Shown: positions 49,071-55,362 of the stretch, one piece after another
Layout of the letters: every line of letters begins with the position of its first letter
Position numbering within the stretch: the first letter of the stretch is position 1
From: Bacillota bacterium
GTDB lineage: Bacteria > Bacillota > Clostridia > Tissierellales > Peptoniphilaceae
Reading direction: 5' to 3'
Assembly: GCA_023442775.1 (NCBI GenBank)
Contig: JAEZXH010000013.1
Coordinates: 1 to 55,362 of the forward strand
DNA: 55,362 bases
Notes under the pieces: generated by a model
Told to the model about the DNA's origin: nothing
Databases searched by the model: none
Seen by the model: only the letters and a program-made list of their open reading frames with translations
Translations under genes and position numbers: made by a program

Positions 49071-50186
49071 GTGAACAACCGCTGGATACGATGGATCGTC
49101 CGCGTCGTTCTCGTCTTGTCGGGAATGGGCATCGGTGCCGTCGTCGCACCGCGCCTGTGGGGACTCGTGGCAGAACCGCTGGGCGCTGATTTCATGCAAT
49201 CCCGCGCCTTCATCATTGGAGGTCGTGGCGTTGTCGTTTTATTATTTGGCTTTATAGGATTTTTTCTCGCCCCGATGGTCCTTCGCGTGATGGATCATGT
49301 GGCGATGATTTTGGAACGTCAACTCAGCGAGCGCTCGGTCACGGAGCTCTTCGTCTCGGGGATTGGGATGGTCATTGGCCTCATCATCGCCTTTCTCATC
49401 TCTCTTCCCGTCTACAATCTGCAGATTCCCTACATCTCCTCCGCCCTTGGGGCTCTCATTTACATCGTCCTTGCCATCGTGGGCTTTCGTCTCGCCTCGG
49501 CAAAGCGCGATGAGATTCTCGGCAAGGTGAAGGAAGTGGGGAGTCGTCCCTCGACGAAAAAGGACCACACGAAAAAACAAAAGCCCATCCTCACCCAATG
49601 TCCCAAGATTTTGGACACCAGCGTCATCATCGACGGTCGCGTCAAGGAAATTGCCGAGGCGGGCTTTTTAGAGGGGCCCCTCGTCGTGTCGAAGTTCGTC
49701 CTCGAAGAGCTGCAACACATTGCGGATTCCGCGGATTCCCAGCGCAGAAAGCGGGGGCGTCGCGGCCTCGATCTCCTCGAGGAGATGCGGCAGAACAAAA
49801 ATCTTCACGTGATGATTTCTGAGATGGACTTTGAAGACACCCCAGAGGTGGACGCCAAGCTTCTTCGCCTGACCAAGGAGCTGGAAGGGAAAATCGTCAC
49901 CAACGACTTCAACCTCAACAAGGTGGCCACCCTTCAGGGCCTGTCGGTACTCAACATCAACGACTTGGCCAATGCGGTGAAGACCTCGGTGCTGCCCGGC
50001 GACGAGCTTCAGATTCAGATTCTCAGAGAGGGCAAGGAGCACAACCAAGGCCTGGGCTACTTGGAGGATGGAACGATGATCGTCGTCGACCAAGGGCGCG
50101 CCCACATCGGAGAGACTCTTCCTGTGGTGGTGACCAGTTCCATTCAGACCAGTGCGGGGAAGATGATCTTCGCCAAGGTGCGATAA
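49071..50186 (+). CDS. yacL: YacL-type PIN-TRAM membrane protein
   Basis: 371 residues from GTG 49071, behind AGAGGAGG. Four N-terminal membrane helices (about 5-25, 45-70, 100-120 and 125-145), then a PIN ribonuclease domain (KILDTSVIIDGR start with the first Asp, VLEEL, and TNDFNLNKVA), and a C-terminal TRAM domain with VVDQGRAHIGE. It is a candidate membrane-bound RNase. The four PIN acidic residues appear intact. A longer ORF start lies inside carD and is rejected. Confidence 0.9.
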   Translation: MNNRWIRWIVRVVLVLSGMGIGAVVAPRLWGLVAEPLGADFMQSRAFIIGGRGVVVLLFGFIGFFLAPMVLRVMDHVAMILERQLSERSVTELFVSGIGMVIGLIIAFLISLPVYNLQIPYISSALGALIYIVLAIVGFRLASAKRDEILGKVKEVGSRPSTKKDHTKKQKPILTQCPKILDTSVIIDGRVKEIAEAGFLEGPLVVSKFVLEELQHIADSADSQRRKRGRRGLDLLEEMRQNKNLHVMISEMDFEDTPEVDAKLLRLTKELEGKIVTNDFNLNKVATLQGLSVLNINDLANAVKTSVLPGDELQIQILREGKEHNQGLGYLEDGTMIVVDQGRAHIGETLPVVVTSSIQTSAGKMIFAKVR

Positions 50187-50196
50187 AGGAGAAGAC

Positions 50197-50757
50197 ATGG
50201 AAAAAATTCGCGGAAAACACGTGGTCTTGCGCCCCGTTCTCGAGGAGGACTATCCCATCTTTGCCTCCTTTATGAACGACGTGGATTGCAGCTTCTACAT
50301 CATGACCACGGAGAAGCTCTATGGAGTGGAAGACGAGAGGCGCTATTTCACCGAGGACCCTCATGGGAAGCGCCAACTCGCCATCGTCTACGAAGACCAC
50401 CTCGTGGGGTTGGTGGAGCTCTTTGACATCAATTGGGTCCACCAAAGTGCCACCATGGGCATTCACCTGGGGCCCGCCGCAGCCAGGGGAAAGGGCCTTG
50501 GAGAAGATGCCCTGCGGCTCATCTTGGACTATGGGTTTTATGTGTTAAATCTCCACTCTATTCGCCTGACGGCCATGTCGACGAACAGGCGCGCCCTTGC
50601 TCTCTATAAGAAGGTTGGATTCAAGGAGATTGGGAGACTGCGCCAGACCCGTCACGTGGCGGGGCAGTGGGAGGACACCGTCATCATGGACATCCTCGCC
50701 GAGGAGCACACTCCCTATGTCTACTACGACAAACTCATGGAGATCTTTGAATCCTAA
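50197..50757 (+). CDS. GNAT acetyltransferase (RimJ/RimL type)
   Basis: 186 residues. It opens IRGKHVVLRPVLEEDYP, as in RimL-type enzymes, and has an acetyl-CoA loop GPAAARGKGLGEDA and NLHSIRLTAMSTNRRALALYKKVGFKE. The target could be a protein N-terminus, an antibiotic or a small amine. It starts 10 nt after yacL with AAAGGAG upstream. Confidence 0.83.
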   Translation: MEKIRGKHVVLRPVLEEDYPIFASFMNDVDCSFYIMTTEKLYGVEDERRYFTEDPHGKRQLAIVYEDHLVGLVELFDINWVHQSATMGIHLGPAAARGKGLGEDALRLILDYGFYVLNLHSIRLTAMSTNRRALALYKKVGFKEIGRLRQTRHVAGQWEDTVIMDILAEEHTPYVYYDKLMEIFES

Positions 50758-50777
50758 GGGAGGAATGGAGGCCACCG

Positions 50778-51581
50778 GTGGCGAAACGCTACGTCAACAT
50801 CATATCCAATTCAAACTATGAATCTCGCAAGGTGACCGGTCGGCTCATCCACAAGTTAAAGGCCCGTGGTCTCACGGCGACCACCACCTTTCGAGAGGAT
50901 GCAGAACTCAATATTTCCGTGGGAGGAGATGGGGCTTTCATCAAGGCCATCAACCACACGAATTTCTCCCCCATTCCCCTCATCGGCATCAATACAGGAC
51001 ACCTTGGATTCTTCCAAGAAGTCCATCCCGAGGCCATCGATGATTTCATCGAGAAGTACCTCAGCGAGAACTATTTCGTCGAGGACTTACACCTCTTGGG
51101 GGCGGAAGTCTTTACGAAGAATCGTACGGTGCGCCTTCACGCCATCAACGAGATCGTCTTAAAGGCCCAGCGCTCCAAGGTGATTCACCTCAACATGTAC
51201 GTCGAGAGAAACCACGTGGAGCGCTTTAGTGGGGACGGGATTTTGGTGAGCACTCCGGCGGGGTCCACGGGATACAACTTCTCCAGCGGGGGGTCTCTTA
51301 TCTACCCGACGCTTGAAGTCTATGAGGTGACCCCTCTTGCGCCGATTACGAGTTCTGTCTACCGCTCTCTTCCCAACTCGGTGATCATCCCAGGGGATTT
51401 CGTCATGACCCTCATCCCAGAGAAGCGCTACACGAATTCCACCCTCCTTCTCGTCGATGGACAGGAGTTTACCTATCGCAATGTGAAAAAGGTCAATTTC
51501 CGACTCGCCGACAAGAAGATTCACCGCATCGTCCTCAACCACGACGACTATTGGGAAAACTTGAAGAATAAATTTTTGTAA
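50778..51581 (+). CDS. nadK: NAD kinase
   Basis: 267 residues, GTG start behind GGGAGG. NAD-kinase motifs: GGDGAFIKAI (substrate phosphate loop), NTGHLGFF, and TPAGSTGYNFSSGG. It phosphorylates NAD to NADP. The position after yacL and a GNAT is not a common operon. It ends in a terminator that also serves hom. Confidence 0.92.
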   Translation: MAKRYVNIISNSNYESRKVTGRLIHKLKARGLTATTTFREDAELNISVGGDGAFIKAINHTNFSPIPLIGINTGHLGFFQEVHPEAIDDFIEKYLSENYFVEDLHLLGAEVFTKNRTVRLHAINEIVLKAQRSKVIHLNMYVERNHVERFSGDGILVSTPAGSTGYNFSSGGSLIYPTLEVYEVTPLAPITSSVYRSLPNSVIIPGDFVMTLIPEKRYTNSTLLLVDGQEFTYRNVKKVNFRLADKKIHRIVLNHDDYWENLKNKFL

Positions 51582-51589
51582 AGAAAAAA

Positions 51590-51612
51590 CCAGGCGTGGC
51601 CTGGCTTTTTTT
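51590..51612. terminator. Shared terminator of nadK and hom
   Basis: CCAGGC (51590-51595) pairs with GCCTGG (51599-51604) around GTG, with seven T after and six A before. The T run overlaps the hom stop codon. Confidence 0.88.
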
Positions 51613-52777
51613 ATGGGAGAATCGGGGCATAGAAGATGTCTCGTCCACGAGTCCGCTCGAGAAGCTCCTCTCGCGTCATCGGGGCGAGGATGCCTTGCAT
51701 CCAGCCGTCTGCCTCTCTTGCCTCCTCAAAGGGGAGATGGAGATCCTTCACATCTGCTCGGAGATAGAAGGAGTCGGCGTCTACTGAGGATTTCAGGGGA
51801 AGAGGCGCATTCTCATAGGCGAGGGGAACTACGTGTCCCGCAAGAATATCGACAATGTCACTGACCACTGCATTTCCCGTAGGGGGACCGCCAGCTCCTG
51901 GGCCCATCATCGTCAGGCGCGACGTGGAAGAACCGAGAAGGGAGATGGCGTTTGTCGCCTCGTCCACACTGGAGAGGGGATTTTGGAGGGACACCGCCGT
52001 AGGTTCGACGCGAGCATCCACACCATCTTCTGCAATGCGTCCCTTCCCGAGGAGTTTCAACACATAGCCCCTCTCTTTTAAGAAGGTGATGTCCTCGGGG
52101 AGGACGCCACGAATGCCGCGCACGGGAAACTCTGGGGAGATGTCAGAGCCCGTGGCCATGGAGAGGAGAATCTTGAGCTTTCGCGCCGTGTCAAACCCTT
52201 CGACGTCGTCGGTGGGGTCGGCTTCCGCATAGCCTAGGTCTTGACAAGTTTTGAGGGTACTCTCAAAGTCGGTGCCCTTGGTAGTCATGCTCCAGAGGAG
52301 GTAGTTGCAGGTGCCGTTCATGATGCCATCGATGGCGGTGATGGTGTTTGTCGCTGCGAGATTGCGAAGGGGAGAGAGGATGGGGATGCCTCCACCGACG
52401 GCGGCTTCAAAGAGGATGTGGACATTGTTCTCCTTGGCGGCGTCGAGAAATTCCTGGTAGTGGGCACAGACCACCGCTTTATTGGCAGTGACGACGTGTT
52501 TTTTCGCCCGAAGAGCCGAGAGGATGTAGTTGCGCGCATCCTCCTTGGCTCCGGTGACTTCTACGACGACGTCAATCCCGTCGTCTTCGAGGATCTCATC
52601 CATCGTCGTCACGCCGACGCCTTCGGGAAGTTCTCCCAGGCGGTGGGGGCGGACGAGGACCTTCCCGACCCGAACCTCTTCTCCAAAGAGACGAGAAAGG
52701 GTTTCTCCTTGGGCGTTCAAGATGTCATAGGTGGCGCGGCCCACCGTGCCAAAGCCTAAAATGGCCACTTGTTTCAT
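51611..52777 (-). CDS. hom: Homoserine dehydrogenase with a shortened C-terminus
   Basis: 388 residues. Rossmann start ILGFGTVGRATYD, a central NGTCNYLLWSM motif, and catalytic ADPTDDVEGFDTARKL. The C-terminal ACT regulatory domain of about 85 residues is reduced: the FYLRADVKDLHL beginning is there, then only about 45 residues. Threonine feedback may be weak or absent (inference). AAAGGAAG precedes ATG 52777; an upstream open frame runs antisense through asd and is not part of this gene. Divergent from asd. Confidence 0.9.
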   Translation of the reverse strand: MKQVAILGFGTVGRATYDILNAQGETLSRLFGEEVRVGKVLVRPHRLGELPEGVGVTTMDEILEDDGIDVVVEVTGAKEDARNYILSALRAKKHVVTANKAVVCAHYQEFLDAAKENNVHILFEAAVGGGIPILSPLRNLAATNTITAIDGIMNGTCNYLLWSMTTKGTDFESTLKTCQDLGYAEADPTDDVEGFDTARKLKILLSMATGSDISPEFPVRGIRGVLPEDITFLKERGYVLKLLGKGRIAEDGVDARVEPTAVSLQNPLSSVDEATNAISLLGSSTSRLTMMGPGAGGPPTGNAVVSDIVDILAGHVVPLAYENAPLPLKSSVDADSFYLRADVKDLHLPFEEAREADGWMQGILAPMTREELLERTRGRDIFYAPILP

Positions 52778-52850
52778 CGCGACTTCCTTTCTATTGATGG
52801 GGGATATTTCTGCTAGTGTACCATATTTTCCCCGAATTGGGCAGGAATCA

Positions 52851-52879
52851 TTGACGGAAACTCTTTTCCGTGGTAGAGT
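52851..52879 (+). promoter_or_regulatory. asd promoter with internal inverted repeat
   Basis: TTGACG (52851-52856), 17-bp spacer and TAGAGT (52874-52879). ACGGAAA and TTTTCCGT inside the spacer can form a hairpin or an operator, overlapping the -35. GAAGGAGG precedes the asd ATG. Confidence 0.55.
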
Positions 52880-52903
52880 GAGGGAAAACTGAAGGAGGAT
52901 ACG

Positions 52904-53881
52904 ATGAGACTTGGTATTTTTGGGGCCACAGGCCTCGTGGGACAAACGATGACGTCCATTCTCGAAGAGCGGGACCTTCCCATTGAAGACATTCACTTCT
53001 TTGCCTCGGCGAGAAGCGCAGGAAAGGAAATCACCTTCCGCGGCAAGACCTACCGCGTAGAAGAGTTGAATGAAGAGAACCTCAAAAAGGCCAATCTCAC
53101 CCATGCCCTCTCTGCACTCGATGCAGCCCAGGCCCGGGAGTTCGTCCCCATGGCGGCGGACATGGGGGTCCTCGTCGTCGACAATTCCTCGGCGTTTCGC
53201 ATGGAAAAGGACGTGCCCCTCGTGGTGCCCGAGGTGAATATGGAAGCGGTGAAGGAGACGGATCGCATCATCGCCAACCCCAACTGCTCCACGATTCAAT
53301 CCGTCCTCGCCATCTTGCCCATCTACGAGCATTTTGGGATTGAACGCATCATCTACAACACCTACCAGTCCACCTCCGGGTCGGGACTCTCTGGCCTCAA
53401 GGATTTGGAAGAGGGAATCAAAGGCAATCCCCCAACCTTCTATCCCCATCCCATCGCCTACAATATCCTGCCCCACATCGACGACTTCCTTCCCACGGGT
53501 TACACCAAGGAAGAGATGAAGATGGTCAACGAGACGAAGAAGATTCTGGACGATCAGAGCCTGCGCATTACCGCCACGGCAGTGCGGGTCCCCGTCCGTT
53601 CCTCCCACGCTGTCTCGATTAACGTGGAGACGAAGAAGGACTTTACCATGGAGGAAGTCTACAAGGCCTTTGAGGGCGTGCCTGGCCTCGTCCTTCAAGA
53701 CGACCCTTCGAAAAACCTCTATCCTCTCACGTTGAACACCGAGGGAAAAGACGAGGTCTTCGTCGGCCGGATTCGCCGGGACGAGTCGGTGGACCACGGA
53801 TTAAACCTCTGGTGTACTGCGGATAACATTCGTAAGGGCGCAGCCTTGAACGCGATTCAAATCCTAGAGAACCTGAAGTAA
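52904..53881 (+). CDS. asd: Aspartate-semialdehyde dehydrogenase
   Basis: 325 residues. NADP fold IFGATGLVGQTM, active-site Cys in NPNCSTIQS, YQSTSGSGLSG, and VRVPVRSSHAVSINVE with the catalytic His. It reduces aspartyl phosphate to the semialdehyde, the branch to lysine, threonine and methionine. Divergent hom fits the pathway. Terminator directly after. Confidence 0.93.
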   Translation: MRLGIFGATGLVGQTMTSILEERDLPIEDIHFFASARSAGKEITFRGKTYRVEELNEENLKKANLTHALSALDAAQAREFVPMAADMGVLVVDNSSAFRMEKDVPLVVPEVNMEAVKETDRIIANPNCSTIQSVLAILPIYEHFGIERIIYNTYQSTSGSGLSGLKDLEEGIKGNPPTFYPHPIAYNILPHIDDFLPTGYTKEEMKMVNETKKILDDQSLRITATAVRVPVRSSHAVSINVETKKDFTMEEVYKAFEGVPGLVLQDDPSKNLYPLTLNTEGKDEVFVGRIRRDESVDHGLNLWCTADNIRKGAALNAIQILENLK

Positions 53882-53905
53882 CCACCATCTCGGTGGTTTC
53901 TTTTT
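53880..53905 (+). terminator. Terminator of asd
   Basis: AACCACC (53880-53886) pairs with GGTGGTT (53892-53898) around ATCTC, then TCTTTTT. Confidence 0.85.
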
Positions 53906-53956
53906 ACCACGAAGACTGTTATTCTAAAAAGAGAACAGACCTAGAAAGGAGATCTT

Positions 53957-54742
53957 ATGCACACTCGTATTGGCTTTTTTGTGGCCATGTTTCTCGTCAT
54001 CGTCCTCGTGCCGGTGGTGAGTAGTTTGTGGTGGAAGAAGAAAACAGAGAGCTCCTATCGCGCCTTTTTCTTTGGGGCCCTCACCTTCTTCATTGCGGTG
54101 ATTGTCCTTGAAAGCCCGGTGTCGGGTCTTCTCATGTTTATGACACCTTTGAAAAAACTTCAGGACATGCCCATCGCCCTTGGAGTCTTTTCCGGGCTCA
54201 TGGCGGGCCTCTTTGAAGAGACGGGGCGCTTTCTCCTCTTTCGCTCCTTCCGAAAGAAGGACATCGGGAGAAATGACGCCAATGCCATCATGGCAGGGTT
54301 GGGGCACGGGGGTTGTGAGGCGATTCTCCTCGTGGGGGTCACCATAATTGCCAACATCATTGTGCTTCTGACCATGAATCCCGAGATGATTTCCGAGCTC
54401 CCTGCAGAACAGGCGCAGACCATCAAGGAGTCCTATGACCTGTTGGTCAATGGGGGGCTGATGGATTTCTTGCCGAGTGTTGTGGAGCGAGTCATCGCCA
54501 TTGGCCTTCATGTGAATTTTGCGATCCTCGTCTGGGGCGCGGTGATGAAGGACAAGGGATGGCTCTATCCCGTGGCCATCCTCATCCACGCCTTTGTGGA
54601 CTTTGTCGCCGTTGTGGCCATGGCGCGGGAGGTGAACATCTGGCTTATCGAGGGGGCATTGGCTTTGCTCCTCGTTCTCGTGAGCCTTTTCGGGGCGTCG
54701 GTCTACGCGAGTTGGAAGCGCGATGATTCGCCCACGCTCTGA
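53957..54742 (+). CDS. YhfC-family intramembrane metalloprotease-like protein
   Basis: 261 residues, about seven membrane segments. Motifs GLFEETGRF, GLGHGGCEAILL and a LIHAFVDF His lie in or near membrane helices, the arrangement of YhfC/CPBP-type putative proteases. It may process membrane proteins or bacteriocin-like peptides; no partner is visible. It overlaps the next gene by 20 bp. Confidence 0.75.
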   Translation: MHTRIGFFVAMFLVIVLVPVVSSLWWKKKTESSYRAFFFGALTFFIAVIVLESPVSGLLMFMTPLKKLQDMPIALGVFSGLMAGLFEETGRFLLFRSFRKKDIGRNDANAIMAGLGHGGCEAILLVGVTIIANIIVLLTMNPEMISELPAEQAQTIKESYDLLVNGGLMDFLPSVVERVIAIGLHVNFAILVWGAVMKDKGWLYPVAILIHAFVDFVAVVAMAREVNIWLIEGALALLLVLVSLFGASVYASWKRDDSPTL

Positions 54743-55362
54743 GTTTCTCTATGTGGCACAGAGTGATTGCACCCTCAGAGGACTCTTACAGGCCCGGGGG
54801 CATTCTACCCACTTCATTCGTCAGGTCATGCACCACGATGGGGTGTGGATTGAAGGAGCCCCCAGTCGCTCGAATCCAAGGCTTCCCAAGGGGAGGGAGG
54901 TCCTTGTAAAGATTCCCGAGGAGGAGTGTGAGACGAGGCCAGTGGCCAAAGAGGTGGAGGTTCTCTATGCAGATGGAGACCTTCTTGGGGTGATGAAACC
55001 TCACGGCCTTGCGGTCCATCCCGCTCCCGGGGTGGGGGAGGATTCCCTCTCCGGACGTGTGGCCCATCTCTTTCATCAAGAGGGGATTCGCCGAAAGCTT
55101 CGGCCCATTCACCGCTTGGACAAGGACACGGCGGGGATTGTCCTCTTCGCCCTTCACGGCCCCGCCCAGGAGTTTTACCGGAGGCGTTGGCACGGCGAGG
55201 AGGTCCAGAAATTCTATGAGGCAGTGGTGGAGGGAGTGACGCCTCTTCATGGCATCATCGACGAGCCCATCGGGGAGGACGGAGGCGCGCGTCGCTTGAT
55301 TGACCCCGATGGAAAGCCTGCGAAGACACAGTTTTGGCGCATCGGCTCAAAGAATGGGAGAA
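54723..55362 (+). CDS. RluA-family pseudouridine synthase, 5' part (window edge)
   Basis: At least 213 codons open to the window end. Start ATG 54723 inside the YhfC gene. An S4-like N-terminus (LRGLLQARG, FIRQVMHHDGV) is followed by VMKPHGLAVHP and the catalytic HRLDKDTAGIVLFA (canonical HRLDxxTSG, Asp present). It isomerises uridine in rRNA or tRNA. The C-terminus is outside the window, so the exact member (RluD, RluC or YlyB type) is open. Confidence 0.85.
   Translation, partial: MIRPRSEFLYVAQSDCTLRGLLQARGHSTHFIRQVMHHDGVWIEGAPSRSNPRLPKGREVLVKIPEEECETRPVAKEVEVLYADGDLLGVMKPHGLAVHPAPGVGEDSLSGRVAHLFHQEGIRRKLRPIHRLDKDTAGIVLFALHGPAQEFYRRRWHGEEVQKFYEAVVEGVTPLHGIIDEPIGEDGGARRLIDPDGKPAKTQFWRIGSKNGR

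Noticed and set aside
52778..53797. In-frame upstream extension of hom by about 340 codons on the minus strand
   Set aside because: The extra part is antisense to asd. The dehydrogenase fold begins exactly at the ATG at 52777, which has AAAGGAAG upstream.

Overview
The window looks like the chromosome of an anaerobic Gram-positive bacterium (Bacillota, Clostridia/Tissierellia-like). The evidence is strong AAAGGAGG ribosome sites, a ctsR-mcsA-mcsB-clpC-radA-carD-yacL block, a complete [FeFe]-hydrogenase maturation set (hydE, hydG, hydF), pta, ppsA, and two lar genes for a nickel-pincer cofactor. I do not name a genus. Genes are packed tightly, often with ATGA or TGATG overlaps, and most units end in clear intrinsic terminators.

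Layout. 1-660: the end of a tRNA array (Leu partial, fMet, Glu, Val, Asp, Tyr, Gly, Arg) with a terminator. 664-8900: an accessory-looking stretch. It holds a structured leader RNA, an ECF importer (S subunit, fused double ATPase, T subunit) in an operon with a PHP phosphoesterase and an inositol-monophosphatase-family phosphatase, a broken RpiR-type regulator, a secreted transglutaminase-like protein, a small ORF, and a gene-poor region with four decayed repeats. Codon choice in the ECF operon differs from the rest of the window. 8915-14220: nfeD plus an SPFH protein, then hydE-hydG-hydF. 14325-17512: a Zur-like Fur repressor divergent from znuA-znuC-znuB. 17538-24605: phosphoglucomutase, a PfkB-like protein lacking the usual GAGD motif, an isochorismatase-fold hydrolase, an SbcD/YhaO-like nuclease with a YhaN-like ATPase, a metallophosphoesterase and a CYTH protein. 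24625-29983: ppsA, two unknown proteins, a TraX-family protein, YitT and TrmL.

29990-31650 is a second foreign-looking patch beside the 3' end of the tmRNA gene. It has a small ORF, about 570 bp with no convincing ORF but many hairpins and strong base skew (a candidate large structured RNA), and a DNA-binding-like protein. The tmRNA follows on the minus strand, then VanZ, a HAD phosphatase and two tRNA-Pro genes. 33652-41303: an MBL hydrolase, pta, larE-larC, putP, RNase H, comEB, mscL and a CoA-type Nudix hydrolase. 41502-48460: a 3D-domain secreted protein whose ribosome site is buried in a hairpin, then the CtsR stress operon, in which McsB has lost many kinase residues. 48554-55362: CarD, YacL, a GNAT, NAD kinase, homoserine dehydrogenase, aspartate-semialdehyde dehydrogenase, a YhfC membrane protein and a truncated RluA-type pseudouridine synthase.

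The best candidates for something undescribed are the ORF-free structured region at 30.25-30.82 kb, the ECF/PHP/IMPase operon with its leader RNA, the repeats at 7.6-8.6 kb, the degenerate McsB, and the ribosome-site-sequestering leader at 41.5 kb.
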